From contig NZ_RBCI01000016.1 in NCBI RefSeq assembly GCF_003628535.1, positions 1 to 64,000 of the forward strand: DNA of 64,000 nt. The letters run 5' to 3'. The notes beneath the pieces are model-generated. The model saw nothing but the letters and a program-made list of their open reading frames with translations, did no database searches and was not told the origin of the DNA. Origin of the DNA: Flavisolibacter nicotianae. Lineage in GTDB: Bacteria > Bacteroidota > Bacteroidia > Chitinophagales > Chitinophagaceae. The position numbers were made by a program, and so were the translations under genes. Shown piece after piece: positions 18,975-29,022 of the stretch (the stretch's first letter is position 1; each line of letters starts with the position of its first letter).

Positions 18975-20522
18975 CTAGGTGTTGATGGCGTGATGGATTG
19001 CGGTGCCTGATTGCTGAAGGCTGGCCAGGGCTTCAAATTCATCAGACAGTTTCCGGCTCAACTTCTCGAAAATGCTATAATACTTTGCATACACACCGTG
19101 GTTGTAGTGATTGGGTTTGCAGGTGTCCGGCAGGGCAATGGATCTTGCTGCCTCATCCAGGTTTTGAAAAACGCCGATTTCTGTCGCACAGAGCAGGTAG
19201 GCACCCAGGCTAACGCTGTTGGCATTGGGGCTGATGCTGACCGGTTTGTTGAAAATGTCGGCCAGCAGTTGCGTGCAGAAGGGAATGGTGGCAAAACTCC
19301 CGTTCACGGAAATGTGATTGATGGTGTGATATTCCTGCAGCATTTTTTCAATGCTGTACATTTCATAGAGAATCCCTTCAACCGTGGCCCTGGTAAAATG
19401 CTTTTTTTCGTGGTTGATGTTCATGCCAAAATACACCCCTCTTGCATTGGCATTCCAGATGGGGGCCCGTTCGCCCAGCAGGTAAGGCAGAAAGAGCAGG
19501 CCTTCCGAACCCGGTTCAACGGTGGCCGCTTCGGTGATCAGTTCATCCATGCAGCTTTCGATGTCATAGGCATTTTTAAAATCGCCGAATTGCTTGGCAA
19601 ACCACTCGAACACAACACCGCCGTTGTTGGATGGACCGCCTGAAATATAATAGCGGTCATTCAAGATATAGTTGAAGAAACGGCCTTTTTTGTCCTGCAG
19701 CACATTGGTTCCAACCACCCGCACGGCAGCACTGTCTTCGATGGTCACTGTTGCTTTTCCATCGCCCCACACACCGGCGCCAAGGGTGGCAAAGCAACCG
19801 TCGCTGGAGCCCACCAAAATTTTTGTATCGGCACTGAGCCCAAGCGAGACCCGGTATTGGGGCTGGAGTTTTCCGGGTGAATGCACGATGGGAACCAGCT
19901 CGGGGAGCTGTTCTTCGGTTATGCCGGCATAGGCCAGGGCTTGCGGATCCCATTTCCGGGTGTGAATGTCCAGCAGGCCTGTTGCAGAAGCTAGGCTGTA
20001 GTCTATGACGTAAGCCCCCGTGAGCTGCTGGATGATATAGCTTTTGATCGAAAGAAATTTATAGGTCCGCTGAAACTTTTCCTTGTCCTGGTTTTTCAGC
20101 CAGGTGATTTTGATCAGGGGCGACATAGGATGGATCGGCGTCCCGGTTGCCTGGTAGATGGCTTCCGCCAGGGGCGAACCACGCAGGGCCTGCGCTTCCT
20201 TTTTCCCCCTGTTGTCGGCCCAGGTAATGGCATTACCCAACGGCACGCCGTGTTTGTCGATGGCCAGCACACTGTGCATCGAAGCGCTGAAGCAAACAGA
20301 AAGAACGTTGTATTTTTTGGAATGAATTTTTTCACTGAGGAAATTCTTGAGCACATACAACATGGTAATGAAGATTTGCTCCGGGTCCTGCTCGCTGTAA
20401 TCGGGGTGCGGATGAAAAGTGGGGTAGGAGCCCTTGGCAAACCCGATGGTATTCCCTTTCATGTCGAAGGCATAAACCCGAACCGCATTGGTGCCTAATT
20501 CAATACTGATAATGCATTCCAT
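18975..20522 (-). CDS. FGGY-family carbohydrate kinase (gluconokinase-like)
   Basis: 515 residues from the ATG at 20522, chosen because it places the phosphate-loop strand MECIISIELGTNAVRV at the N-terminus. FGGY features: NAITWADNRG with the probable catalytic aspartate, TGLLDIHTRKWDPQALAYAG, GSSDGCFATLGAGVWG and GLLFLPYLLGERAPIWNANARG. Predicted to phosphorylate a sugar or sugar acid such as gluconate. The usual DxGT motif reads ELGT, a conservative D-to-E change. The AraC-type regulator gene ends 10 bp upstream of the start, so the two are probably co-transcribed. Confidence 0.85.
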   Translation of the reverse strand: MECIISIELGTNAVRVYAFDMKGNTIGFAKGSYPTFHPHPDYSEQDPEQIFITMLYVLKNFLSEKIHSKKYNVLSVCFSASMHSVLAIDKHGVPLGNAITWADNRGKKEAQALRGSPLAEAIYQATGTPIHPMSPLIKITWLKNQDKEKFQRTYKFLSIKSYIIQQLTGAYVIDYSLASATGLLDIHTRKWDPQALAYAGITEEQLPELVPIVHSPGKLQPQYRVSLGLSADTKILVGSSDGCFATLGAGVWGDGKATVTIEDSAAVRVVGTNVLQDKKGRFFNYILNDRYYISGGPSNNGGVVFEWFAKQFGDFKNAYDIESCMDELITEAATVEPGSEGLLFLPYLLGERAPIWNANARGVYFGMNINHEKKHFTRATVEGILYEMYSIEKMLQEYHTINHISVNGSFATIPFCTQLLADIFNKPVSISPNANSVSLGAYLLCATEIGVFQNLDEAARSIALPDTCKPNHYNHGVYAKYYSIFEKLSRKLSDEFEALASLQQSGTAIHHAINT

Positions 20523-20532
20523 AACAGAAGTT

Positions 20533-21420
20533 TTAGCTTTCGGATACGTTTCGTTTCCTGAATTCACTGGGTGTATAGCCGGTTAGCTTTTTAAAGGTTG
20601 TTGAAAAATGCTGCGACGAATAAAACCCGGTATCCAATGCGATGTCGGTGACATTCAAGTCCGGCTTCTTCAATAATTTGATGGCTTCCGAGATCCGGAT
20701 GTTGATCAGGTAGTTGAGTGGTGAAAAGCCCGAGTAGCTTTTCACTCTTTCGTTGAACAGGGTCGTTCCCATTCCGACCGTTGCCGCCATTTCTTCCACG
20801 GTCCATTGGTGGGAAAGATTTTCACGGAGCTTTTGTTCCAGTTGCAAAAAGGTTTTGGGAAAGTCCCTGCCGGAGGTGCTTTGCTTTGTCAACCGGCGGG
20901 TAACGTTGATGAACAACTCGTCCAACAATTGATTCACTCTCGTGCAATACCCGATTTCGTGGTTGAACAATTCGTTTTGCAACGACAGGAAGATCCGGCC
21001 TGCATCGCCCAGGCGTGGCAGTACAACAGTTTTTGGCATCAGTAGAATTTTACCAATCATCTGTGTTTCACTTTCCGACAAATTGCTCCAGTTCCCTAAC
21101 TGTGTTTTCCCGTTTTCCAGCTTTTGTATATGAATGTGCAGCCAGGAAAGCTTCCCGATTTCCAAAATACCTTTTGTATTTCCAAAGGTTTGTCCCGGTA
21201 AGATCATCGCCATGTCACCAGGGTACAAAATGTAAGGCTGGTCATGAATACACCATTCAAATTTGCCATCGATGATGTAATAGATACGAACGAAATCTGC
21301 CGAAGTGCCGGGCAGCGAATTCAACTCGATGGAAATGTTTTTTCGGGTAGCGAATTCGATGATATGCGGAAACAACTGCAATTCCCGGGACTGCCCCTGC
21401 TGAAGTACAAATTGATTCAT
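20533..21420 (-). CDS. AraC-family transcriptional regulator
   Basis: About 295 residues from the ATG at 21420 (an in-frame ATG at 21474 would add 18). The N-terminal part looks like a cupin ligand-binding domain (IIDGKFEWCIHDQPYILYPGDMAMILPG). The C-terminal double helix-turn-helix includes VEEMAATVGMGTTLFNERVKSYSGFSPLNYL and LNVTDIALDTGFYSSQHFSTTFKKLTGYTPSEFRK. It is divergent from the susC-like gene and heads the minus-strand sugar-acid block, so it may control both directions in response to a sugar or sugar acid. Confidence 0.88.
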   Translation of the reverse strand: MNQFVLQQGQSRELQLFPHIIEFATRKNISIELNSLPGTSADFVRIYYIIDGKFEWCIHDQPYILYPGDMAMILPGQTFGNTKGILEIGKLSWLHIHIQKLENGKTQLGNWSNLSESETQMIGKILLMPKTVVLPRLGDAGRIFLSLQNELFNHEIGYCTRVNQLLDELFINVTRRLTKQSTSGRDFPKTFLQLEQKLRENLSHQWTVEEMAATVGMGTTLFNERVKSYSGFSPLNYLINIRISEAIKLLKKPDLNVTDIALDTGFYSSQHFSTTFKKLTGYTPSEFRKRNVSES

Positions 21421-21635
21421 GCAAGCTCGTTTAATGATAATTGCGGTTGAAGCGCCTCGGTTGTCCTGGCTCAATGTTATAAAGAAAAATAAATTATCGG
21501 ATTCACACGTACAAAATTCACCGCCGTTTTATATTGGAAGATTTTGTTTGTTAACGTAAATATTTTGGTGTTGGTTTAGCGGCATTCGGGGTTTGGCACT
21601 GTGGCATCTATTACATCATCAAACAACTTGCTATC

Positions 21636-24600
21636 ATGAAAGAAAATGCGAAGCTGCGTTTCTGTACCGGCTTTTTCAAACTGCTGTTCTCTTTGTTGCT
21701 TTTCTCGTTTTCCACCATCACCCAGGCGCAAACAATTACAGGAACGGTCACGGATGAAGGCGGAAAAAACCTGGCCGGTGTTTCTGTTACTGTAAAAGGT
21801 ACCGCTGGCGGCACCACCACCGACCTGCAGGGGCGCTACCGCATCAACGCTGGTGCAAATGCCACGCTGGTCTTTAGTTACGTAGGGTACACCAACAGTG
21901 AAGTGCCCGTCGATGGGCGCAGCCAGGTTAACGTCAGCCTCTCGCCAAATGCACAAAACATGAGCAACGTAGTGGTGACAGCCCTGGGTATTACCAAGCA
22001 AACAAGGGGCCTGGGTTATTCGGCCTCCAGCGTAAAACCGGAGGAACTGACGGTGAACCGCACGGCCAATCCAATCAATGCACTGGAAGGAAAAATTGCC
22101 GGCGTGAACATTACATCGCTGGGTACCGGTCCGGGTGGATCGTCGAAGATCCGCATCCGTGGTCAGTCATCTATTAGTGGTGGCGGCAGCCCGCTGATCG
22201 TCATCAACGGTGTTCCGTTTGACAACTCCAATTACAACGGCAATACTGTAGGCGTGAACGGCGGTGGTGTTTACTCGGATGGCGGTGACGGTCTTTCCAG
22301 CATCAACCCCGATGATATTGAAAGCATGACCGTTTTGAAAGGCGCACCTGCAGCGGCTTTGTATGGTTCCCGTGCACAAAACGGTGTGATCATGATCACC
22401 ACCAAAACAAAAGGCCGGGGTAAAGGAATCGGTGTTTCGCTTAATACAAACTACATGAGCGAAACGCCACTGGACTTTACCGATTACCAGAATGAATACG
22501 GACAGGGCGAAAACGGCCTGCGGCCAACATCGGCTAACCCCACCTCCGGCGAATGGTCGTTTGGTGAAAAATTCCAGCCCGGTATGACGCAGGTGTTGTT
22601 CAATAATCTTACTGTTCCCTACCAGCCGCAGGGTAGCCGGATTAAAGAGTTTTTCCGGCACGGGCAAAATTTTTCAAATACCGTTACCCTTGAAGCATCA
22701 GGAGACAACGGCGGCCTGCATATGTCGCTGAACAATACCGACAACTGGGGCATCATGCCCAACAACAAGTTCAACCGGAAGGTGCTGAATCTTGGATACA
22801 GCTACAACCTCTCGCCAAAATTCAGTTTTGCCGGCAACATCAACTATTCCAGAGAAGTCAATAAAAACCCACCCAACATTGCCAACCAGGACAACTCCAT
22901 TCCCACAACCCTGATGGCGCTTTCAACGTCGATGCCATTGAGCGTTTTGGAAGCCAATAAATACAATGCACAAGGCAATGAATATGTTTGGTCAAGGTTT
23001 ATGAACCGTACAAATCCCTACTGGGTGCTGGCGGAACAATTTCACAACATCAAACGCGACCGGATTTTCGGGAATGTGTCGCTTAAATACAACATTCTTC
23101 CCTGGTGGTGGATCCAGGGCCGCGCCGGTCAGGATTATTACTCCCGCGATGAAGACGTCAACAATTTCCCGACAGGTCACGCTTCGCGGCCTGCGGCCCA
23201 AGCCGGCTTTTTCAACGGCGTATATACACAGGAGTCGCGTCGCTTCCGCGAAACCAATTTCGATTTTTTGACTAGCGCCAATAAATCCTTCGGATCACTG
23301 GATGTGAACGTCACGTTTGGTGGCAACCAGATGCGCAGGCGCTTTGATGTGAACAATGTGCAGGTAACTGATTTTGTGGTTAGAGGTGTTTACGCGGTCC
23401 AGAACGGACGGGCAAAAAACCCGGTGTATGACATCAACGAAAGAGGGGTTAACTCGCTCTATGGTTCTGCCGATCTTTCCTGGAACCGTACATTTTACCT
23501 GACCGGTACACTCCGCAAAGATTGGTTCTCGACCTTGGCGGCTGAAAACAATGGTATTCTTTATCCTTCGGTTTCCGGCTCGTATGTTTTTTCTGAATCA
23601 TTGAAAGGAACCCTGCCCTGGCTCAACTTTGGCAAGATCCGTTTGGGCTATGCAGAAGTGGGCAGCGATGCGGACGTGAGTCCTTATGCCGACCAGTTGT
23701 TTTACGGCATCAGCTCCAACACCATCAACAACCCGGCTGGCACGGCCGTTACAGTGGGCAACAGCGGTGCTGTTTTGCCGAACAAGCATTTGCGTCCCAT
23801 GCGCATCAAGGAAACCGAAGCCGGTATTGAATTAAAAATGTTCAACAACCGGGTCAACATCGATGCGGCTGTATATAAGAAGCTGACGATCGACCAAATT
23901 GTTTCGGTACAGATCTCAGATGCCTCCGGCTTTACCAGTACGCTGATCAATAGCGGCGAAAGCCAAAACAAAGGCTTTGAAGGATTGCTGAACCTTGTTC
24001 CCATCCTGAACAAAGATTTCCGTTGGGAGTTTACCGCTAACACGGCTTACAACATCACCAAGTTGAACCGGCTGGCGACAGACAAACCCGGGGAACGCTT
24101 TACAACCGGTACACACCCCTTCAATGGTGAAATCAGGCTGGTCGTGGGCCAGGAGTTGGCGCAAATCGCCGGCTATGGCTATGCACGGGACATCAAAGGC
24201 CGGATGATTTTCCAGTCCAATGGTTTGCCGCTCCGCACACCGGACTTTGTTCTCTTTGGCAGCGGCTTGCCCAAATGGACCGGCGGTTTCCTGAACAACT
24301 TTAATTATAAAGGCATCAATCTTTCGGTACTGATCGATTATAAATTGGGCAACAACGTGCTTTCCGGCACCAACTTCAACGCCATTCGTCACGGCCTGCA
24401 CAAAATGACCCTTGAAGGCAGAGAAACAGGTTTCGTTACCGGCAATGGTGTGAACCAATCCGGCGGCGAAAACACCGCACAGGCAAAAGTGCAAACCTAC
24501 TGGGAGCACCTGCGTTCTCAACAGATCGTGGAAGCCGTGGTTTACAATGCCGGTTACTGGAAGCTGCGCCAGGTAAGCCTTGGCTATGATTTTACACGAT

Positions 24601-24794
24601 ACCTCCCGGCAAAATGGCCGGTAAAAGGAATGAAGCTTGATTTTGTTGCCAACAATGTTTTGATCTTCAAAAAATGGATTGACAACATCGACCCCGAGTC
24701 GGTAGGTTATGGCACGGATGCAATGGCTGGCCTTGAGTCGCCAGGATTGCCAACGACAAGAGGGTTAGGGTTCAACTTAAACATTAAATTTTAA
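21636..24794 (+). CDS. SusC/RagA-type TonB-linked outer membrane transporter
   Basis: 1052 residues. Signal peptide to about residue 32 (TITQAQ), then a carboxypeptidase-regulatory-like domain (GTVTDEGGKNLAGVSVTVKGT), a plug domain with the RagA signature DDIESMTVLKGAPAAALYGSR, and a C-terminal beta-barrel ending in the phenylalanine-type motif NLNIKF. It imports oligosaccharides or related ligands across the outer membrane with energy from TonB. Its stop codon overlaps the start of the SusD-like gene (TAATG). The ligand is unknown; neighbours suggest a sugar acid or xylan fragment. Confidence 0.95.
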   Translation: MKENAKLRFCTGFFKLLFSLLLFSFSTITQAQTITGTVTDEGGKNLAGVSVTVKGTAGGTTTDLQGRYRINAGANATLVFSYVGYTNSEVPVDGRSQVNVSLSPNAQNMSNVVVTALGITKQTRGLGYSASSVKPEELTVNRTANPINALEGKIAGVNITSLGTGPGGSSKIRIRGQSSISGGGSPLIVINGVPFDNSNYNGNTVGVNGGGVYSDGGDGLSSINPDDIESMTVLKGAPAAALYGSRAQNGVIMITTKTKGRGKGIGVSLNTNYMSETPLDFTDYQNEYGQGENGLRPTSANPTSGEWSFGEKFQPGMTQVLFNNLTVPYQPQGSRIKEFFRHGQNFSNTVTLEASGDNGGLHMSLNNTDNWGIMPNNKFNRKVLNLGYSYNLSPKFSFAGNINYSREVNKNPPNIANQDNSIPTTLMALSTSMPLSVLEANKYNAQGNEYVWSRFMNRTNPYWVLAEQFHNIKRDRIFGNVSLKYNILPWWWIQGRAGQDYYSRDEDVNNFPTGHASRPAAQAGFFNGVYTQESRRFRETNFDFLTSANKSFGSLDVNVTFGGNQMRRRFDVNNVQVTDFVVRGVYAVQNGRAKNPVYDINERGVNSLYGSADLSWNRTFYLTGTLRKDWFSTLAAENNGILYPSVSGSYVFSESLKGTLPWLNFGKIRLGYAEVGSDADVSPYADQLFYGISSNTINNPAGTAVTVGNSGAVLPNKHLRPMRIKETEAGIELKMFNNRVNIDAAVYKKLTIDQIVSVQISDASGFTSTLINSGESQNKGFEGLLNLVPILNKDFRWEFTANTAYNITKLNRLATDKPGERFTTGTHPFNGEIRLVVGQELAQIAGYGYARDIKGRMIFQSNGLPLRTPDFVLFGSGLPKWTGGFLNNFNYKGINLSVLIDYKLGNNVLSGTNFNAIRHGLHKMTLEGRETGFVTGNGVNQSGGENTAQAKVQTYWEHLRSQQIVEAVVYNAGYWKLRQVSLGYDFTRYLPAKWPVKGMKLDFVANNVLIFKKWIDNIDPESVGYGTDAMAGLESPGLPTTRGLGFNLNIKF

Positions 24795-26341
24795 TGCAGT
24801 CACTCATGAAAAAGATCGTCAACTATACATTGCTGGCCTTTCTTTTCGCCGTTGCTTTATCCTGTTCAAAAGGGTTAGAAGATATCAACGTCAACAAAGT
24901 TAGTCCCACATCGCTTGATCCTGCACTGTTATTGAACAACGCCATCATCAACACTTCTTTTCCTACCAAAACAGTGATGTATGACATGGGTGTTGTGCAG
25001 CAAATGGTTTCTCCAAACGGCGGTGTGCTGGCCGGTGCCAATTATAACCAGGACAACCGCGATGTCACCAATGCGCCAATCTGGGCTACGTATTACCAAA
25101 ACGTGATCAAATACACGCATGATGCCATTGTAAAAACAAAAGATGCCGGAAGAAGCAATCTTTACAACATGGCTCGTATCTGGCAGGCCTATACGTTCAT
25201 GATCCTTACCGACGAATACGGCGCCATCCCTTATTCCGAAGGCGGTGCCGGTTTAACCAACCAGGTGTTTTTCCCGAAGTATGAGTCGCAGGAGGAAATT
25301 TATCCAAAGATCATCCAGGAGTTAACGGAAGCTTCCGCGGCATTGAACGCAACGGGAGCAGCGGAAGCGTCGGATGTGTTGTACAGTGGAAACATTGCGC
25401 AATGGAAAAAGTTTGGTTATTCCTTGTTGCTGCGGGCCGGTATGCGTCTCAGCAAAGTCGATCCCACCAAAGCGCAGGCAACCGTTCAGGCAGCATTCAG
25501 CGGCGGTGTGATTTTACAGAATGCCGACAATGCCATGATGCGGCACGATGCCAACTATACCTCACCCATCGGCAATATGCTGAATGGAACAGAGGCCGCC
25601 AATTTTTACCTCGTCAAAGCTTTTGTGGATACGTTGAAAAACAACAATGATCCCCGGTTGTCTTCCATTGCCATCCGTTACAAGGGAGCGGGATCGGGCC
25701 CTGAACAAACACCGGCGAACGGTACAACCGCCGCTGCCGACCAGATCGGCATGCCCATGGGCTACGACAACGGCACGATCGATGCAAAGGCCACTGCTGA
25801 CGGCCTGAAGAAGTTTTACGAGTACAGCCAGTTGGACAGGCGGCGAATGGCAAAAAACACGGCACCCATCTTTTTTGTAACGGCAGCACAAACACAGTTG
25901 CTGCTGGCGGAAGCCAGATACAGGGGATGGATCACCACCGGTGATGCAGCGCAATATTATGCAGCAGGCATCAGGGCACACATGGACCAGTTGGCAACTT
26001 ACGACGCCGGTTCGGCTGTTGCTGCTGCAGACAAAGAAACCTACGTAGCCAATCATCTCCTGCAGGCCGGCAGAGAACTGGAGCAAATCAATACACAATA
26101 CTGGATTGCCTCTTTTTTGAACGGACCTGAAGCCTTTGCCAATTTCAGGAGGAGCGGCTACCCGGCGTTAGCCCCTAACCCTTATGGTCAGCCGAACAAT
26201 CCGGACATGAAAAAGGAATCGTTTATCAGGAGATTGACGTATCCAACCTCGGAATTGTCGGTCAACACCGCGAATGTGAATGCAGCCATTGCCAAGCAGG
26301 GAGACGACAGACTGGACACCCGGGTATGGTGGGATAAATAA
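24794..26341 (+). CDS. SusD/RagB-like outer membrane lipoprotein
   Basis: 515 residues with a lipoprotein signal (LLAFLFAVALSCSKG), the cysteine being the lipidation site. The region DINVNKVSPTSLDPALLLNNA and the mostly alpha-helical body with WQAYTFMILTDEYGAIPYSEG match the SusD-like subgroup with TPR-like repeats. It acts as the surface lid for the SusC-like porin and binds the ligand. The start at 24794 overlaps the SusC stop by one base; the in-frame ATG at 24809 gives a more typical signal peptide. Confidence 0.93.
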   Translation: MQSLMKKIVNYTLLAFLFAVALSCSKGLEDINVNKVSPTSLDPALLLNNAIINTSFPTKTVMYDMGVVQQMVSPNGGVLAGANYNQDNRDVTNAPIWATYYQNVIKYTHDAIVKTKDAGRSNLYNMARIWQAYTFMILTDEYGAIPYSEGGAGLTNQVFFPKYESQEEIYPKIIQELTEASAALNATGAAEASDVLYSGNIAQWKKFGYSLLLRAGMRLSKVDPTKAQATVQAAFSGGVILQNADNAMMRHDANYTSPIGNMLNGTEAANFYLVKAFVDTLKNNNDPRLSSIAIRYKGAGSGPEQTPANGTTAAADQIGMPMGYDNGTIDAKATADGLKKFYEYSQLDRRRMAKNTAPIFFVTAAQTQLLLAEARYRGWITTGDAAQYYAAGIRAHMDQLATYDAGSAVAAADKETYVANHLLQAGRELEQINTQYWIASFLNGPEAFANFRRSGYPALAPNPYGQPNNPDMKKESFIRRLTYPTSELSVNTANVNAAIAKQGDDRLDTRVWWDK

Positions 26342-26370
26342 ACGATTTTCATAAAGCAGAACACAAACGG

Positions 26371-26406
26371 GAAAGGCCTTTGTTTTTACAACAGGTCTTT
26401 CTTTTT
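26371..26406 (+). terminator. Terminator after the susCD pair
   Basis: Nine-bp stem (26371-26379 with 26393-26401, one G-T wobble), 13-nt loop, followed by a short T run. It lies 30 bp after the SusD-like stop and about 40 bp before the dehydratase gene, which suggests the dehydratase has its own promoter. Confidence 0.7.
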
Positions 26407-26447
26407 GATCGAGGTGAGGAATATTTTTGCCGTTTTAAATACTAGAT

Positions 26448-28169
26448 ATGTCATCTGAAATGAAGTTGAGAAGTTACGACTGGTTTGGGAAGAATGACAA
26501 AATGGGGTTTGTGCATCGTTCGTGGTTGCGCAACCAGGGCTACCCAAGTGATTATTTCAATGGCCGGCCGGTGATCGGCATCTGCAATACCTGGAGTGAG
26601 CTGACGCCCTGCAACGGGCACCTCCGCGACTTTGCCGAAGTTGTCAAACGGGGCGTGATTGATGCCGGTGGCTTCCCGCTGGAATTCCCCGTTACCTCTT
26701 TGGGAGAAACCATCATGCGGCCCACCACCATGCTCTTTCGCAACCTGGCCGCCATGGATACAGAAGAATCCATTCGTGCCAACCCGTTGGACGGCATCGT
26801 GCTGTTAACCGGCTGCGATAAAACAACACCGTCAACGGTGATGGGTGCCTGCAGTGTGGACCTGCCCACCCTTGTGGTTCCGGGTGGCCCCATGCTCAAT
26901 GGACGTTTCAAGGGCGAGTGCCTGGGCAGCGGCTCCTTCAATTGGATGGTAAAAGAAAAAACGCTGGTGGAAAACTACACGGCTGAAGACATCCTGGAGG
27001 CCGAAATTGGCGTGGCCAGAAGTGCCGGTCACTGCATGACGATGGGTACCGCCTCCACAATGGCCTGCATGGTGGAAGCACTGGGTCTGACCTTGCCGGG
27101 GGCGGCAGCCATTCCCGCTGTGGATTCACGAAAAAAAGTGCTGGCCCAACTCTCCGGAAGGCGTATTGTGGAGATGGTGAAAGAAGGAATGAAGCTTTCC
27201 AAGATTCTCACCCGCCAGGCATTTGAAAACGCCATCGTGGTGAATGCCGCTGTTGGCGGATCAACCAATTTCATTATTCACCTGCTGGCGATTGCGGGTC
27301 GGATCGGCGTGGATTTGAGCCTGGAAGACTTTGATGCCATCGGAAGCAAGATCCCTTTGCTGGTGAATTTAAAGCCTTCGGGAAAATACCTGATGGAGGA
27401 TTTTTATTATGCGGGTGGTCTGCCGGTCGTCATCAAAGAGCTGAAAAAATATCTGTACAACGATGCCATCACGGTAAACGGCAGAAGCATTGGTGAAAAC
27501 AACCAGGCGCCTGTTTGTTACAACCAGGATGTGATTGCCACCATTGAAAAGCCCCTGCAGGAGAAGGCGGGCATTGCCGTGCTGAAAGGCAATCTTTGTG
27601 AGCAAGGCGCCGTCATCAAACCTTCTGCGGCAACAAAAGAATTGATGAAGCACCGCGGCCGTGCCGTGGTGTTTGAAACCATTGAAGATTACCATACACG
27701 GATAGACGACCCCGGGCTGGACATTGATGAAACCTGCGTGATCGTGTTGAAAGGCGTTGGGCCCAAGGGCTATCCTGGCATGCCCGAGGTGGGCAACGTG
27801 GACCTGCCGGAAAAATTGTTGCGGAAAGGGGTGAAAGACATGATCCGCATTTCGGACGGACGAATGAGCGGCACGGCAGCAGGAACGGTTGTCTTGCACG
27901 TGTCTCCCGAATCAGCCGTTGGCGGTACATTGGCCTTTGTGAAAGATGGCGACATGATTGAATTGGATGTGGAGAACCGCCGGCTCCAGTTGGATGTGAG
28001 CGACGAAGAATTGAAGAAACGGCGGGAAGCCTGGACGGCGCCGCAGCCAATGGCGACAAGGGGGTATGTACGGCTTTATATTGACCATGTACAGCAGGCG
28101 CATCTCGGTGCCGACATGGATGTCTTAAGAGGAGGCTCGGGAAGCGAAGTGACAAGAGATTTGCATTGA
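26448..28169 (+). CDS. IlvD/Edd-family sugar-acid dehydratase (L-arabinonate dehydratase-like)
   Basis: 573 residues. The three [2Fe-2S] cysteines of the family are at C55 (ELTPCNGH), C123 (LTGCDKTTPS) and C196 (AGHCMTMG), positions within one residue of those I recall for L-arabinonate dehydratase. The magnesium and catalytic-serine segments (VNAAVGGSTNFIIHL, DGRMSGTAAG) are present. It would convert L-arabinonate or D-xylonate to a 2-keto-3-deoxypentonate in the cytoplasm. The next gene, 25 bp on, encodes a plausible enzyme for the following step. Confidence 0.9.
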   Translation: MSSEMKLRSYDWFGKNDKMGFVHRSWLRNQGYPSDYFNGRPVIGICNTWSELTPCNGHLRDFAEVVKRGVIDAGGFPLEFPVTSLGETIMRPTTMLFRNLAAMDTEESIRANPLDGIVLLTGCDKTTPSTVMGACSVDLPTLVVPGGPMLNGRFKGECLGSGSFNWMVKEKTLVENYTAEDILEAEIGVARSAGHCMTMGTASTMACMVEALGLTLPGAAAIPAVDSRKKVLAQLSGRRIVEMVKEGMKLSKILTRQAFENAIVVNAAVGGSTNFIIHLLAIAGRIGVDLSLEDFDAIGSKIPLLVNLKPSGKYLMEDFYYAGGLPVVIKELKKYLYNDAITVNGRSIGENNQAPVCYNQDVIATIEKPLQEKAGIAVLKGNLCEQGAVIKPSAATKELMKHRGRAVVFETIEDYHTRIDDPGLDIDETCVIVLKGVGPKGYPGMPEVGNVDLPEKLLRKGVKDMIRISDGRMSGTAAGTVVLHVSPESAVGGTLAFVKDGDMIELDVENRRLQLDVSDEELKKRREAWTAPQPMATRGYVRLYIDHVQQAHLGADMDVLRGGSGSEVTRDLH

Positions 28170-28194
28170 AGGATCAAAAGCATAGCAGAAGAAT

Positions 28195-29022
28195 ATGAAA
28201 GTTTACAGAACACAACAAGGCATTATTCTTGAAAAAAATGGCCAGCTCTTTTTTGCCAAAGACCAGAACTGGGATGACTTCATCAACGATGATGCTCTTT
28301 TTGAAAAAGTACAGCGCATCACCTCTGAAGAATCTCCAACAGAAGACGCCGCAACTGACGGCGTGCTGGCACCCATCGGCAGCCAGGAGCTGTGGGCTTG
28401 CGGCGTAACATATCTGCGCAGCAAGATCGGCCGGCAGGAGGAAAGCAAGGACGCCGGTGGCGGTGATTTTTACGCAAAGGTGTATGAAGCCGAACGGCCG
28501 GAAGTGTTTTTCAAATCCACGCCGCACCGGGTGGTGGGGCCAAATGGGAAAGTCAAAATCCGGAAAGATTCTACCTGGGATGTTCCGGAACCTGAACTGA
28601 CCCTGGTTGTAACATCATCGGGAAAGATTGTTGGCTACACCATCGGCAATGATATGAGCAGCCGTAGCATTGAAGGCGAAAATCCTTTGTATCTGCCGCA
28701 GGCAAAAACCTACGATGGCTGTGCCGCTGTGGGCCCCTGCATTTATGTAACAGACCAACCCCTGGATAAAGACACCAACATCCGCCTGGAAATTAGCCGC
28801 AATGGTTCTACTGTATTTGAAGGAACGGTTGCCATTAGCCAAATGAAACGCACACCGGAGGAACTGGCCTCCTTTGTGTTTCGGGAATGCTCGTTTCCGA
28901 ATGGTTGTCTTATTATGACCGGTACCGGCATTGTGCCCGAACATGATTTTACCTTGAAGAGCGGGGATGAAATCAAAATATCGATTGATGGCATTGGCAC
29001 ACTGGTCAATGAAGTGGCTTGA
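28195..29022 (+). CDS. Fumarylacetoacetase-fold hydrolase, likely 2-keto-3-deoxypentonate dehydratase
   Basis: 275 residues of the FAH superfamily. Metal-ligand motifs: VPEPELTLV (glutamates), [15 protein letters not shown] and [10 protein letters not shown]. The N-terminus ([11 protein letters not shown]) resembles 2-dehydro-3-deoxy-pentonate dehydratases of archaea and bacteria. Placed directly after a pentonate dehydratase, it would yield 2-oxoglutarate semialdehyde, the substrate expected for the dehydrogenase at 10.3 kb. Other FAH-fold activities such as hydratase or hydrolase cannot be excluded from sequence alone. Confidence 0.82.
   Translation: MKVYRTQQGIILEKNGQLFFAKDQNWDDFINDDALFEKVQRITSEESPTEDAATDGVLAPIGSQELWACGVTYLRSKIGRQEESKDAGGGDFYAKVYEAERPEVFFKSTPHRVVGPNGKVKIRKDSTWDVPEPELTLVVTSSGKIVGYTIGNDMSSRSIEGENPLYLPQAKTYDGCAAVGPCIYVTDQPLDKDTNIRLEISRNGSTVFEGTVAISQMKRTPEELASFVFRECSFPNGCLIMTGTGIVPEHDFTLKSGDEIKISIDGIGTLVNEVA

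Noticed and set aside
21475-21635. Promoter for the susC-like gene
   Set aside because: AT-rich with TATTTTGG-like words, but spacing to a TTG element does not fit the Bacteroidota consensus well enough to call a site.
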